Assembly: GCA_023151115.1 (NCBI GenBank)
Contig: JAKLJP010000019.1
Span: 97,236-161,235, forward strand
Reading direction: 5' to 3'
Length of the DNA: 64,000 bases
From: Anaerolineae bacterium
GTDB taxonomy: Bacteria; Chloroflexota; Anaerolineae; 4572-78; J111
This document shows, piece after piece, positions 18,598 to 28,153 of the stretch (positions are counted from its first letter, which is position 1; every line of letters starts with the position of its first letter). A program made the position numbers and the translations under genes. The notes below the pieces were generated by a model. It was not told the origin of the DNA. It was given only the letters and a program-made list of their open reading frames with translations, and made no database searches.

Positions 18598-19773
18598 TTA
18601 CTCAGGTAAACCTACCATTAGGCTGACTGCCAACCCGTATAAATTATAATCCAAATTTTCGGTTAAATCCTTAGCTCCCGTCAAAACCTGATTGCCCAGC
18701 CAGGCTACTTCCGGCGCACGCTGGAATGGGGCCGGATCAGAACGAAGCAGTTTGTCCAGTCCCGGCAGCAAGCTTCCCCCGCCGGTCAAATATATTTTCC
18801 AGGGTAACGCTCTCTCCCCCGCAACCTCAGCCAAAAACTCCATTATCGCATCATACCAGCGGCAGCGCCCCCCACGTCCGTGGCTCTCAAGCTGACTTAC
18901 TTCGGAATCAGGCAGTCCACCGGCTGACCAGGCCCGCTTCAATTTTTCAGCCTGGGTCGTTTCCAAACTCATGGCCTGGGCCAGACTTTGGGTAAAAAAT
19001 GCTCCGCCAAACGGGGTAGACCCGGCTGCCACCAAGGCATTGTCTCGAATTAAACAAATATCTGTCCCTGACAGGCCGATATCCAGAATGATCGCTTCGG
19101 CGTAAGGGGTTATCGCCGCCAGTCCCTGCGCCGCCGCCACCACATTGGCTACTTCCAAATCCAGCCGATTCGCCAGCACTTGCAGCGCCCGCAACGCTCC
19201 CGCCTGAGCCGCCACCCCAAAAACGGAAAACGACACTTCCTGGCCGGTCAAGCCCAGCCCTTCCAGCACCAAATGCTCATCCAGCCGAATCCCGGCATCG
19301 GTCACAGCCAGAGCTTGCCACTGCCCCCCTTCGACCGGCAAGCTGGCTAAACTCTGGCGCACCAACCGTTCGGCCCTGGCCCTAAGGCCGGACAACTCTT
19401 TGGGTGTGATTGGTTCATGGGGTTTGGGCCGAGTCTGCTGGACGGTAAACAACTTCCCCACCGTTGCCCGACCCGCCAGGGCAAAAATCACATCATCAGG
19501 TACAATTTTATGACCAACTATTCTCTCTGTACTATCCTCGGCCTGAGTGAGCGCAGCATTAACCGGAGCCGTCACCGCTGCGGCCTCGAGCCGCCCACCG
19601 GTGATATCGTGGCCGCCGGTCTCGGCCAGGCCATACCCAATAATTTCGACTTCTCCTGTCTCCGGCGCTACCCGCGCTACCAGCGCCTTGACCGTATCCC
19701 GACCAATGTCAACCAGGCTGTAAACCGTCGGTCTGTGTTTGCTCCTTTGAGGAAACCGGCGCAGGAATTGCAT
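18598..19773 (-). CDS. FtsA/PilM-like actin-fold ATPase
   Basis: 391 residues with the actin-like ATPase motifs: phosphate-1 VDIGRDTVKALVAR near the N-terminus, phosphate-2 AIILDIGLSGTDICLI about residue 235, and the adenosine motif YLTGGGSLLPGLDKLL about 330. An SHS2-like insert region (VPDDVIFALAGRATVG) fits the FtsA/PilM group. No FtsZ or pilus gene adjoins it, so cell-division and pilus roles cannot be separated. The C-terminus lacks an obvious amphipathic membrane-targeting helix. Confidence 0.8.
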   Translation of the reverse strand: MQFLRRFPQRSKHRPTVYSLVDIGRDTVKALVARVAPETGEVEIIGYGLAETGGHDITGGRLEAAAVTAPVNAALTQAEDSTERIVGHKIVPDDVIFALAGRATVGKLFTVQQTRPKPHEPITPKELSGLRARAERLVRQSLASLPVEGGQWQALAVTDAGIRLDEHLVLEGLGLTGQEVSFSVFGVAAQAGALRALQVLANRLDLEVANVVAAAQGLAAITPYAEAIILDIGLSGTDICLIRDNALVAAGSTPFGGAFFTQSLAQAMSLETTQAEKLKRAWSAGGLPDSEVSQLESHGRGGRCRWYDAIMEFLAEVAGERALPWKIYLTGGGSLLPGLDKLLRSDPAPFQRAPEVAWLGNQVLTGAKDLTENLDYNLYGLAVSLMVGLPE

Positions 19774-19802
19774 AGATGGTCTAAAATTTCAATTAGCAGA
19801 GA

Positions 19803-20060
19803 TTACCGATATACCTCCCGCCGATGTCTAATACGCAGAACCGTGACCATACGCTTTTCATCATCAATTTCATAAATAACGCGATAATCTCCTACTCGGA
19901 TCCGCCATTCGTTTTCTACGCCACGCAACTTGGTAACACCAGACGGACGTGGATCGGTTGTTAAAGTTAGCAACTGTTTTGCCACCGGCCGCTGCCAGGT
20001 AGCCTCAAGGTGACGCAAATCACTTTTGGCCGTTTTGCCCAGCACAACTTGGTAAGTCAT
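19803..20060 (-). CDS. RelE/ParE-family toxin
   Basis: 85 residues of the RelE superfamily: YQVVLGKTAKSDLRHL start, KLRGVENEWRIRVGDYRVIY core and a basic RIRHRREVY ending, as in mRNA interferases of this group. The start ATG overlaps the antitoxin stop by 4 nt. The pair lies between the FtsA-like and alaS genes and is read with them. Confidence 0.92.
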   Translation of the reverse strand: MTYQVVLGKTAKSDLRHLEATWQRPVAKQLLTLTTDPRPSGVTKLRGVENEWRIRVGDYRVIYEIDDEKRMVTVLRIRHRREVYR

Positions 20061-20353
20061 TGAGGGGTGGCATCTTCTTCCAATTCAATCTCCAGTTCAG
20101 CCAAAATTTCGGCTAATGGTCTGCAGGGATCATCTCCCTGTTCCGCTCTTGCCTCTTCGGCTAACAAATGATCCACCGCATCTTGTAGATATTTGGGCAA
20201 TAATTCCCAATCTACATTATCCACCAAGAAACGGAGAAAAGTTTGATAATCGGCATAACTAAGAATGACCTCGACAGTTTCGCCTCGATCATTTTGCACC
20301 ATTTTGGGAGGAATATTGAAAGTAACAGCAGCTTCTTTAATTTTTTTACCCAT
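20057..20353 (-). CDS. Antitoxin of the RelE-type pair
   Basis: 98 residues, upstream of and overlapping the toxin by 4 nt. The N-terminus (IPPKMVQNDRGETVEVILSY) resembles prevent-host-death/RelB-type antitoxins, and the C-terminal third is strongly acidic (LAEILAELEIELEEDATP), as expected for a toxin-wrapping tail. Family assignment rests mainly on position and size. Confidence 0.8.
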   Translation of the reverse strand: MGKKIKEAAVTFNIPPKMVQNDRGETVEVILSYADYQTFLRFLVDNVDWELLPKYLQDAVDHLLAEEARAEQGDDPCRPLAEILAELEIELEEDATPQ

Positions 20354-20397
20354 TCTGTCAACCTAAATACATTAATGCCGCTTTTGGGATCAGCCGG

Positions 20398-23130
20398 TTA
20401 TCCTATCGCCTCGCTGACCAAACTATCTACCTTTGCCAGCGCATCGCCCAAATAAGCTGCATCCTTGCCGCCGGCCTGAGCCATCGTCGGTTTGCCGCCG
20501 CCGCCCCCGCCAACCACCTGAGCCACTTCTTTGACCAGCTTGCCGGCATGCAGCCCGCGTTTGACCAGATCATCCGTTACAGTGGCAATAATAGTTGGCT
20601 TGCCTTCCAAGACAGCCCCCAAAACCACCACACCCGAACCGAGTCGGTCCCGGAACCAGTCGCTCATTTCGCGCAGCAGGGTTACATCGGGTGTGTCCAC
20701 TTGCAGCGAGACCACTTTGATACCTTTAACCTCGTGGGTTTTGGCTAAAAGTCGTTCAAATTCAACCCGCGCCAACTTGCGCTGCAATTCGCGCAATTTC
20801 TTCTCCTGCTCCTGCACCTGAGCCATCAGCGCAATCGAGCGGCGATACACCTCTTCCGGGGATACCCCCAAAAAGGCCGCTGTTTGCTCCAGTGTGACCA
20901 ACCGGCCCTGGATCAACTCTTGCGCCGCCCGCCCGGTGACAGCCTCGATGCGACGCACCCCTGCCGCCGCGCTGCCTTCACTGATAATATGCAACCCTCC
21001 AATTTGAGCGGTTCTTTCCACATGAGTGCCGCCGCACAATTCACGGCTGTAAGCCTGGCCGTCAGCTCCAATCTGCACCACCCGCACCGTGTCGCCGTAC
21101 TTTTCGCCAAACAGGGCCATAATCTCGCCGCTGGCAATGGCCTGTTTCAAAGCATTGTAACTTTTCTGGGTGGCCTTGACCGGAAAATCAGCCAGAATCG
21201 CTTCGTTCACCGCTCGCTCAATCTCGTCCAGTTCCGATTGGCTGACCATTTGGGTATGGCTAAAGTCAAACCGCAGCCGATCCGGGGCTACCAATGAGCC
21301 GGCCTGGGCCACATGATCACCCAGCACCCGGCGCAGTTCGCGGTGCAGCACGTGGGTGGCGGTATGATTGCGCATAATATCCCAACGGCGCTCATAATCC
21401 ACAATGGCCCAGGCCGGGTCTCCACTGCTGATAACACCTTCGGTGACAATCCCCCGATGGACAATTAACCCGTTAACCGGCTTGGACACCTCGCTGACTT
21501 CCATCGCCCATTTGGAGGTATTTTCGGGGTTGGCGTAGTGGACAATTTCGCCCACATCCCCCACCTGGCCGCCCGACTCGACGTAGAAAGGGGTCGCTGC
21601 CAGCACCAGCTCGATTTTTTGCCCTTCCCCAGCATTGGGCACCACCGTCCCATCGCGCAAAACGGCGACTACCGAACTGGGCAGTTCGGTCCCATCGTAA
21701 GGGTTGTAAACCACGCCGCTTTCGGGCAATTTGCCTTCGCTTTTGAGTCGATCAAATAACCCGGCGTAGATTTGCAGCGCATCCACCGCAATTTCACCAA
21801 TCTTGTCGCCGCCCGATATCTCGGTGTGGCGATCAAACGCCTTCTGGTAGCCGGCTTCGTCAATGCTGAAGCCATACTCTTCGTCGGCAATGATGCGGGT
21901 CAAATCCTTGGGGAAGCCATAGGTGGCGTAAAGCTTGAAGACATCGTCGCCGGGGATTTGATTTTTGCCCGCCGCTTTCAATTTTTCGACCAGTCCGGCG
22001 ATGAGTTCCAGGCCGTTGGTAAAGGTTTTCAGGAAACGTTCTTCTTCCTGGGTAATCACGTTGAGGATAAATTGGCGGCGGGCCTTCAGTTCGATGTAAT
22101 GGTCGCCCATCTCCTCGATCACTTTTTCGGCGATTTTAGCCAGGAAGGGGCCTTCAAAGCCGGCCAGCCGGCCATACCGCGCCGCTCGCCGCAAAATGAG
22201 CCGCAGCACTGAGGCTCGCCCTTCGTTACCGGGCATGACCCCATCGCCAATCATAAAGGTGATGGCCCGGCCGTGGTCGGCAATCACCCGGTAGGCGATT
22301 AGATGCTCCTGCATCTGCGCCTCAGAATGGCCCAGCAGCGCTTGGATGTGGCGCATAATCGGCATAAACAGGTCGGTTTCGTAATTGGCCCGCTTGTTCT
22401 GCACCACCGAGACAATTCGCTCCAGGCCCATGCCGGTATCCACGCCCGGTTTGGGCAGCGGCGTCCGCGTGCCGTCGGCCGCCTGGTTGAACTGCATAAA
22501 GACCAAGTTCCAGATTTCCAGCCAGCGCTCGCAGCCGTTATCCAAAAACACCGAGCAATCGGGCCGGCCGCAGGTGCAAAACTCTTTGCCCCAATCATAA
22601 TGTAGTTCTGAGGTAGGGCCGCAGGGGCCAACATCGGCCATTTGCCAGAAGTTGGTTTTATCGCCCATACGATAGACCCGCGCCGGGTCAATGCCCATCT
22701 CTTTGGTCCACAGGTCAAAGGCTTCGTCATCATCGGTGTGGACGGTGTAGTAGAGCCGGTCGGGGGAGAGGCCAAACACTTTGGTCAAACATTCATAGGC
22801 AAAGCGAATGGCGTCGCGCTTGAAGTAGTCGCCCAGGGAAAAGTTGCCCAGCATCTCGAAAAAGGTGTGGTGGCGCGGCGAAGGACCAACATTTTCCAAA
22901 TCGTTATGCTTGCCGGAAACACGCATGCACTTTTGCGAAGTGGTGGCCCGTTTGTAAGGCCGCTCTTCCAACCCCAGAAAGGCATCCTTAAACTGGACCA
23001 TCCCGGCATTGGTAAAAAGCAGGGTCGGGTCATTCGCCGGCACCAGCGAAGAACTGGGCACAATGATGTGTTTATTTTCTTCAAAGTAATCTAAAAACGC
23101 CTGCCGAATTTGGGCGCTGGTCATCGTCAT
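20398..23130 (-). CDS. alaS: Alanine--tRNA ligase
   Basis: 910 residues. The class II core is at the N-terminus (FTNAGMVQFKDAFLG, RASVLRLILRRAARYGRLAG). The editing domain carries the zinc-binding HTATHVLH and CGGTHVERT motifs, and the protein ends with the C-Ala region (VVGGGGGGKPTMAQAGGKD). The length is normal for a full bacterial AlaRS. ATG at 23130 has GAGG 9 nt upstream; a second in-frame ATG two codons later is possible. No T-box leader is visible; the upstream gap holds a unit-array hairpin instead. Confidence 0.97.
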   Translation of the reverse strand: MTMTSAQIRQAFLDYFEENKHIIVPSSSLVPANDPTLLFTNAGMVQFKDAFLGLEERPYKRATTSQKCMRVSGKHNDLENVGPSPRHHTFFEMLGNFSLGDYFKRDAIRFAYECLTKVFGLSPDRLYYTVHTDDDEAFDLWTKEMGIDPARVYRMGDKTNFWQMADVGPCGPTSELHYDWGKEFCTCGRPDCSVFLDNGCERWLEIWNLVFMQFNQAADGTRTPLPKPGVDTGMGLERIVSVVQNKRANYETDLFMPIMRHIQALLGHSEAQMQEHLIAYRVIADHGRAITFMIGDGVMPGNEGRASVLRLILRRAARYGRLAGFEGPFLAKIAEKVIEEMGDHYIELKARRQFILNVITQEEERFLKTFTNGLELIAGLVEKLKAAGKNQIPGDDVFKLYATYGFPKDLTRIIADEEYGFSIDEAGYQKAFDRHTEISGGDKIGEIAVDALQIYAGLFDRLKSEGKLPESGVVYNPYDGTELPSSVVAVLRDGTVVPNAGEGQKIELVLAATPFYVESGGQVGDVGEIVHYANPENTSKWAMEVSEVSKPVNGLIVHRGIVTEGVISSGDPAWAIVDYERRWDIMRNHTATHVLHRELRRVLGDHVAQAGSLVAPDRLRFDFSHTQMVSQSELDEIERAVNEAILADFPVKATQKSYNALKQAIASGEIMALFGEKYGDTVRVVQIGADGQAYSRELCGGTHVERTAQIGGLHIISEGSAAAGVRRIEAVTGRAAQELIQGRLVTLEQTAAFLGVSPEEVYRRSIALMAQVQEQEKKLRELQRKLARVEFERLLAKTHEVKGIKVVSLQVDTPDVTLLREMSDWFRDRLGSGVVVLGAVLEGKPTIIATVTDDLVKRGLHAGKLVKEVAQVVGGGGGGKPTMAQAGGKDAAYLGDALAKVDSLVSEAIG

Positions 23131-23144
23131 AGGATTTTACCTCT

Positions 23145-23209
23145 GGGGGAGTAAGGAGTAGGGAGTAGGGAAAAAAACCCTTACTACCTACTCCCTACTC
23201 CCTACTCCC
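23145..23209. repeat. Unit-array hairpin (GGAGTAG heptamers)
   Basis: Left arm of GGAGTAA/GGAGTAG units at 23145-23170, a 7-A loop, and a right arm of CCTACTC units at 23178-23209. It is 15 nt upstream of alaS in the minus direction and therefore likely within its 5' leader. Confidence 0.85.
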
Positions 23210-23404
23210 ATTTTGCTACTAAATTCTAGTCTAATTGGGGGGGGATGTCAATTAAGATGGATTTAGCGCAGGTTAGAGGGTCAATGCCCAAAATCCTATT
23301 TCTTCTCAATCCAAATACGGGTATAATCTTGAAACGTCAGGCAGTATATCCGCACAGCTTATATTATTAAAATCCAGGCGAATAGATAGCATCTCAGATT
23401 AAGC

Positions 23405-24211
23405 ATGGGAAAACAGATTCGATTTTTGGCCCTGCTGCTGGCAATTAGCTTTGCCCTGACCACCTCGCTGTTTTGGGTGTATGAGCACCCGGTTAACCCT
23501 GGCATCGAGTCCTTTGGCGATGTGATCTGGTGGTGGGTGGTCAGTTCCACGACGGTAGGCTACGGCGATATTGCGCCCCACACTACCCAGGGGCGGATTG
23601 CCGCCGCTATTACCTTTATTGTCGGCATCTACCTTTACACCAATTTCATCACCCTCACCGCCAATTCGGTGGACCAGTTTGTTAACCGTGACCGGCTCGG
23701 TATGGCTCCGATCAAGGCCAAAAACCACCTGGTTATCTGCGAGTACACCGCCTTTGCCGACGAACTGCTGCAAGTGCTGCATTACTACCCAGAATTGGCC
23801 GAGCGGGAGGTCGTGATTATCTCTGATCTGGTCACGGTCAACCCCTATCCGCAGCACCATTTTGTGCGCGGCGTGCCGATCAGCCCGGCGGCACTACAGC
23901 AAGCCAATATCGGCGAGGCGGCCTACATTTTTGTTTTTGCCAACGCTCGTTTTCAGGAGCCTGACCTAAAAACGCTGCACACCGTGTCGCGCATCCAAAA
24001 GCTGAATCATCACGCCACCATTTTTGTCGAGATGCACAAGCCCAAATCCGAATTTACCGAGCACCTGCTTGGCCCGATTGTCGTCCTCGATAGCAAAAAG
24101 CTGTTGGAGTCGGTGCTACGCCACGAAGCCCTCGATTTATCGGCCTATTTCCCCCGCGCCGACGTGCCCGCCCCAGTTGCTGCTCCCCGCGAAGCGGTGT
24201 CCGAGGGATAA
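23405..24211 (+). CDS. Two-TM potassium channel with RCK-like domain
   Basis: 268 residues. TM1 is at about 6-26, a pore helix and TTVGYGD selectivity filter at 48-56, TM2 at 66-88, then a TrkA_N/RCK-like Rossmann domain (HLVICEYTAFADELLQVLHY). The glycine-rich NAD loop is absent, as in MthK-type domains, so gating by NAD(H) is unlikely. Only one RCK half is present. Function: K+ conductance at the cytoplasmic membrane. Ends with a disordered Pro/Ala tail. Confidence 0.93.
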   Translation: MGKQIRFLALLLAISFALTTSLFWVYEHPVNPGIESFGDVIWWWVVSSTTVGYGDIAPHTTQGRIAAAITFIVGIYLYTNFITLTANSVDQFVNRDRLGMAPIKAKNHLVICEYTAFADELLQVLHYYPELAEREVVIISDLVTVNPYPQHHFVRGVPISPAALQQANIGEAAYIFVFANARFQEPDLKTLHTVSRIQKLNHHATIFVEMHKPKSEFTEHLLGPIVVLDSKKLLESVLRHEALDLSAYFPRADVPAPVAAPREAVSEG

Positions 24212-24222
24212 AAAGCAGAGAT

Positions 24223-24268
24223 CACAAAGCTTGCTTTGTGTTCAATAAAGACCCAAAGCAAGCTTTGG
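24223..24268 (+). terminator. Two adjacent AAAGC-type hairpins after the K+ channel gene
   Basis: Perfect stems CACAAAGC/GCTTTGTG (24223-24240) and CCAAAGC/GCTTTGG (24253-24268). Both lack a strong T-run. They lie 11 nt past the channel stop and could end or stabilise its transcript. The AAAGC core recalls the 13-bp hairpin after pnp (46872-46900). Confidence 0.5.
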
Positions 24269-24282
24269 ACTCCTCCTAAAAC

Positions 24283-24309
24283 AAAAAGCCCCGCTCGATT
24301 GGCGAGGTT
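24283..24309 (-). terminator. Intrinsic terminator after msrQ
   Basis: On the minus strand CCTCGCC pairs with AGCGGGG (one weak position) over a 5-nt loop and is followed by CTTTTTGTTTT. It lies 20 nt beyond the msrQ stop. Confidence 0.75.
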
Positions 24310-24329
24310 TTCAAACATGGTGAAGAAGG

Positions 24330-24977
24330 CTAGATACTGTCAACGACGGTTCGGGTGCGCCGTTCCTTTTTGAAGCGGCTGCGAAAATGGGTGACAGCTT
24401 TCCGCACCGCCGGCAAACGCAGGATGAGCAGTAAACCCACTGCCGCCCCGTACAACAGCGGCTCGCGGATATCGGACTTGACCAGCCAGACATAATGAAT
24501 GACGGCCAAAATGCCGGCCAGGTAAACCCAGCGATGCAGCCGCTTCCAGTTTTTGCCCAACCGGCGCATCCAGCCCTGGGTCGAAGTGGCGGCCAGCGGC
24601 AGCAAAATCAAAAAGGCGGCAAATCCAACCAGGGCGTAACGCTTTTCAAAAATCGCCTCATATAACAGCCCCCAATCAAAGCCATAATCCAACCCAATAA
24701 AAATCAGAAAGTGGAGACTCACATACATAAAAGCGTACAAGCCCAGCGGCTTACGCAGCGGCAGCACCTGCTTGAACCCAAACAGCGTATTCACCGGGGT
24801 GCAGGCCAGCGACAGAACCAGCAAAATCAAGGCCGGCTTGCCGGTGCGAAAGGTAATATCCTGGATGGGATTGACCGTCAGATTATCGAACCAGTAATCC
24901 CACACCAGCCAGGCCAGCGGCGTGACCGCCCCGAGGTGCGTTAAAATACGCAGCCAGTTTTTTCTCAAAATGTTCAT
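24330..24977 (-). CDS. msrQ: MsrQ, haem-binding membrane subunit of the Msr system
   Basis: 215 residues with about six TM helices of the YedZ/ferric-reductase type. Conserved haem-ligand histidines are visible in YVSLHFLIFIGLDYGF, RLHRWVYLAGILAVIHY. MsrQ takes electrons from the respiratory chain and passes them to periplasmic MsrP to reduce methionine sulfoxide in exported proteins. It is downstream of msrP on the same strand, with a short gap filled by a unit-array repeat. Confidence 0.95.
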   Translation of the reverse strand: MNILRKNWLRILTHLGAVTPLAWLVWDYWFDNLTVNPIQDITFRTGKPALILLVLSLACTPVNTLFGFKQVLPLRKPLGLYAFMYVSLHFLIFIGLDYGFDWGLLYEAIFEKRYALVGFAAFLILLPLAATSTQGWMRRLGKNWKRLHRWVYLAGILAVIHYVWLVKSDIREPLLYGAAVGLLLILRLPAVRKAVTHFRSRFKKERRTRTVVDSI

Positions 24978-24998
24978 TAAATGCCTTCGGTGTAAAAA

Positions 24999-25073
24999 TT
25001 TAGAAAAAAGAAATAAGAAATCGTTTACTGTCCACTTCTTATTCCCTACTTCCTACTCATTACTCCCTACCCT
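24999..25073. repeat. Degenerate unit-array hairpin between msrP and msrQ
   Basis: A short AGAAATAAGAAAT left arm faces a right array with CTTCTTATTCCCTACTTCC-like units. The match is weaker than at 23145 or 44311, but the unit type is the same. It would lie inside the msrPQ transcript. Confidence 0.55.
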
Positions 25074-26013
25074 AGTAATTCACCCTCAAATCCATATCCT
25101 TATAAAGGTAAGCCACTTCCTCTTCGTAACCATTGAAAGGCAGGGTATCGCGCCGGCCAAACTCACCGATACGGCGCTCGCTGGCCTGCGACCAGCGCGG
25201 GTGATCTACCATGGGATTGACGTTGGCGTAAAAGCCGTACTCGTTGGGCGCAGCCGCCATCCACAGTGAAGTCGGCTGTTCGGCCACCAGCTCAATTTTG
25301 ACGATAGACTTAATGCTCTTGAAGCCGTACTTCCACGGCACCACCAGGCGAATCGGTGCGCCGTTCTGCGGCAGCAGTTCCTTGCCGTACAACCCGGTGG
25401 ACAAAATCGCCAAATCATTCATGGCTTCATCCAGGCGCAGCCCTTCAGCGTAGGGCCAGGTATACCAGGCCCCGTTTTGGCCGGGCATCTGCTCTGGATC
25501 GTACAAAGTTTCAAAACGAACATACTTGGCCTGAGAGGTTGGTTCAACTTCTTTCAACAGTTCGGCCAGGGGCAAGCCCAGCCAGGGGATGACCATAGAC
25601 CAAGCTTCAACGCAGCGCAGGCGATAGATGCGCTCCTGCTGGGTAAATTTTTTAAGGATGTCTTCAAAGCCGTAGGTCAGTGGCTTGTTGACCAGCCCGC
25701 CGACCTCAACCGTCCAGGGCGAAGTTTTAAACTCTTTCGCCATCGAAGCGACAGCCTCTTTGCTGGTCGAGAACTCGTAAAAATTGTTGTAATTGGTGAC
25801 CGATTCAAAAGGCGTCAGTGCGTCGCCCAACTCGTCGGTGGTGGCGCTGACTTTTAGGTCTGCGGATGTATCCTCTTTCACCGCGCCACCTTGTGTACCA
25901 CACGCAGCTAACAACGCCGAACTGGCGGCCAAGGCTCCAATCCCAACCATAAATTTGCGCCGGGATAGATAGATATGCTCTGGGGTAATTTCAGATGAAC
26001 GAATTTTAATCAT
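25072..26013 (-). CDS. msrP: MsrP, molybdopterin methionine-sulfoxide reductase catalytic subunit
   Basis: 313 residues. The N-terminus has a twin-arginine signal ([20 protein letters not shown]) ending at an AAC that could also be lipidated. The oxidoreductase molybdopterin core contains [19 protein letters not shown], whose Cys is the Mo ligand, and [19 protein letters not shown]. Exported folded via Tat and paired with MsrQ, it repairs oxidised methionines outside the membrane. Neighbouring msrQ confirms the assignment. Confidence 0.95.
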   Translation of the reverse strand: MIKIRSSEITPEHIYLSRRKFMVGIGALAASSALLAACGTQGGAVKEDTSADLKVSATTDELGDALTPFESVTNYNNFYEFSTSKEAVASMAKEFKTSPWTVEVGGLVNKPLTYGFEDILKKFTQQERIYRLRCVEAWSMVIPWLGLPLAELLKEVEPTSQAKYVRFETLYDPEQMPGQNGAWYTWPYAEGLRLDEAMNDLAILSTGLYGKELLPQNGAPIRLVVPWKYGFKSIKSIVKIELVAEQPTSLWMAAAPNEYGFYANVNPMVDHPRWSQASERRIGEFGRRDTLPFNGYEEEVAYLYKDMDLRVNY

Positions 26014-26070
26014 AATACCTCCTGATACCAGAATAGTCTAGCATACTGAACTTTCATTACATTTTAAGAA

Positions 26071-26312
26071 AGGAGATTGGAGATTGGAGATTAAAAATAA
26101 TCTCCAATCTCCAATCTCTAATCTCCAATCTCTAGCCTGACGATAAGCCAACTTTCTTACCAAATTATTAAGTGGCCCAAATTGGCAACAACTTCCAAAA
26201 TTGGTATCATGCCGCTGATAGTTGTATAAACTTGAGAAGCAGATAACTTACCCGTGTAATGAGATTAGAGATTGGAGATTCAGATTAATAATCTCCCCTC
26301 TCTAATCTCTCT
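26071..26312. repeat. Two unit-array hairpins (AGATTGG heptamers)
   Basis: 26071-26133: three GGAGATT units, an AAAA loop and five AATCTCC/AATCTCT units. 26261-26312: GAGATTAGAGATTGGAGATT against an AATCTC array. They occupy most of the 321-bp gap between msrP and the LysM gene. The same unit occurs inside the peptidase gene at 34152. Nothing else was identified in this gap. Confidence 0.88.
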
Positions 26313-26334
26313 TTGTTAGCTCTGGAGCCGGTTA

Positions 26335-27228
26335 ATGTTTCAGCCAAAAAAACAGCACAGCGTGGTGGGGGTCATCGTCCGCATCACTTTGATGGCGCTG
26401 CTGGTTTTTTCTTTCATTGCCATTGTCATCATCACCGCCATCACCTTGCTCACCGGCGACACGCTGGCGGGCAATCCGGCGGCTATTTTTGGCGACACCC
26501 CCCGTCCTCAACCCGGCCCAACCCCAACCATTGCCCCGTTGGCGGCGGTCACCCCCGGTCCGGTTGAGTTGACCCCCTTTCGCAGCGTAGCCCTGGGCTT
26601 TACCGCCGATTATCCCGCCGGCTGGCGCAAAAAGGAAACCGCGCTGCGGGTCGTCTTTGCCCCCACCGTAGCCGGGCTTGAACCGGGCCAGTTGGCCGAA
26701 CCGTCCCTGTGGGTCGGCATTCCCGCCGACGGCAGCTTTGAACCGGCTCAAATTCTTGCCAATATTTTAGCCGACTTTCCAGCCAATACCAAACGCTCCA
26801 GTGAGGGTATGGCTACGGTCGCCGGAAACTCCTGGACGATGACAGATTTATCGTTTGAAGATGTGGCGGCCGGTCAGCCGGGCTTGGCCAGGGTGGCCAC
26901 AGCCAGCCACAACGAGGTCGGCTACTTTGTGGTGGCCGTGGCTTCAGCAGAACAGTGGCCGGCTGCCAAAGCGGTGTTTCAAGCCCTGCTCAACAGTTTC
27001 CGCTTTACCCAGGAAGCCGTCATCCGGCCCACCGACGCCAGCCCGCCGCCCACCCCCACCCCCAGCCCCACCCCACGCGTCTACATTGTCCAATCCGGCG
27101 ACACCCTGGGCGGCATTGCCTTGCAGTTCGGCGTCACCATCGAGGCGCTGGTCACTCGCAACGGTCTGGAAGATGAGCGATTCATTCGCAGCGGGCAGAA
27201 GTTGATTATTCCGAATAAGAGAAAGTAA
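26335..27228 (+). CDS. Membrane-anchored LysM protein
   Basis: 297 residues. One TM helix at about 14-40, a Pro/Thr linker, a ~150-residue extracytoplasmic domain (AVTPGPVELTPFRSVALGFT ... VVFQALLNSFRF region) resembling PsbP/DcrB-like fatty folds, a TPTPSPTP linker, and a C-terminal LysM domain (YIVQSGDTLGGIALQFGVTI ... SGQKLIIP). LysM binds peptidoglycan or related glycans. The start ATG gives a short basic N-terminus before the TM segment. Confidence 0.88.
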   Translation: MFQPKKQHSVVGVIVRITLMALLVFSFIAIVIITAITLLTGDTLAGNPAAIFGDTPRPQPGPTPTIAPLAAVTPGPVELTPFRSVALGFTADYPAGWRKKETALRVVFAPTVAGLEPGQLAEPSLWVGIPADGSFEPAQILANILADFPANTKRSSEGMATVAGNSWTMTDLSFEDVAAGQPGLARVATASHNEVGYFVVAVASAEQWPAAKAVFQALLNSFRFTQEAVIRPTDASPPPTPTPSPTPRVYIVQSGDTLGGIALQFGVTIEALVTRNGLEDERFIRSGQKLIIPNKRK

Positions 27229-27285
27229 GGGCTGGAGGATTGGAAGGCTGGAAGGTTGGTAAAAATCCAGCCTTCCAGCCTTCCA
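27229..27285. repeat. Unit-array hairpin (GGAAGGCT octamers)
   Basis: GGCTGGAGGATTGGAAGGC-type left array and a CCAGCCTTCCAGCC right array with a TAAAAAT loop. It starts at the LysM stop and ends 12 nt before the HAD start. The open frame of the HAD gene runs back through it, which would give a spurious N-terminal extension. Confidence 0.88.
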
Positions 27286-27296
27286 TTAAATTATTA

Positions 27297-28034
27297 ATGA
27301 ACCACCCTATTCAACCTGGAATTAAAGCAGTTCTTTTTGATTGGGATATGACCCTGGGCGCGGCGCTGGGCAATATCTCTTCGGTGGAGCGGACAGCGGC
27401 GCTGCTGCGGCAGGTCGGGTTAAACTATTCTATCGAAGCCATCGAGTCCGCCAGAACGCAGCGCCAGGCCCGCATCGAACAGGGGCAGTTACCCGGCCCT
27501 CTGGCCCCTCAAACCAAAGATGGCTTGATTGTTTACTACCAGCAGCTTTTGGCGCTCTTGGATCACCCGCAGCCATCGGCTGACTTGGGGGAGCAGGTTT
27601 ATAATGCCTACGCTCATCTGCCCTTTGTTTTTTACCCGGACACCCTGCCCACTTTTCGCGCGCTGGTGGCGCAAGGCGTCCACCTGGGTATTATCACCAA
27701 TCACTCGCCCGCCATCAGGCCGGTCATCGAAGCGGAACTGGGCGTCTTTGTCGCCCCGGGAGCTATTCTCATCAGCGGCGAGATAAATCTCTACAAACCC
27801 GAACCGGCTATTTTTAGACAAGCAGCAGCCCAACTTCAGACTCCCATTGGGCATTGTTTATACGTGGGCGACAATCTGGAAGTGGACGCCCTCGGCGCGG
27901 TTGGCGCCGGGTACGGTCTCGGCCTGTGGTGCGACCGTTCCGCCCAGCCCCCACCGAAAAATCTACCAGATGGAGTTCACCGCATCACCGATTTGGAGCA
28001 GGTCATCCCTTATGTAGTAGACGGTAGACAGTAG
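27297..28034 (+). CDS. HAD-family hydrolase
   Basis: The frame is open from 27240, but its first 19 codons are hairpin repeat; the ATG at 27297 gives a normal 245-residue protein. HAD motifs: I VLFDWDMTLG, II ITNHS, III KPEPAIF, IV YVGDNLEVDALGA. A helical cap lies between motifs I and II, as in phosphoglycolate-phosphatase-like members. The substrate cannot be predicted. There is no clear Shine-Dalgarno, perhaps because the repeat displaced it. Confidence 0.88.
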   Translation: MNHPIQPGIKAVLFDWDMTLGAALGNISSVERTAALLRQVGLNYSIEAIESARTQRQARIEQGQLPGPLAPQTKDGLIVYYQQLLALLDHPQPSADLGEQVYNAYAHLPFVFYPDTLPTFRALVAQGVHLGIITNHSPAIRPVIEAELGVFVAPGAILISGEINLYKPEPAIFRQAAAQLQTPIGHCLYVGDNLEVDALGAVGAGYGLGLWCDRSAQPPPKNLPDGVHRITDLEQVIPYVVDGRQ

Positions 28035-28126
28035 ACGGGAAAAAGCTGATGAGGCCATTCCAAGACCCAAATCGGTCAATCCGTCTTGCGTCACGCAAAC
28101 GGAACACGCAAGACGCAAGACGGATT
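28018..28126. repeat. GTAGACN array and GCGTCTTGCGT hairpin
   Basis: 28018-28040 is a single array of GTAGACN units overlapping the HAD gene end. 28078-28126 is an inverted pair AATCCGTCTTGCGT / ACGCAAGACGGATT with an extra internal unit. Similar GCGTCTTGCGTG units occur at 63806, and GTCTACC units at 33717 and near 46979. Confidence 0.75.
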
Positions 28127-28153
28127 AAATAACTAACCGTTGAAAGAACCACC

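Noticed and set aside
27240..27296. 19-residue N-terminal extension of the HAD protein
   Set aside because: It is the translation of a unit-array hairpin; HAD motif I sits at a normal distance from the ATG at 27297.
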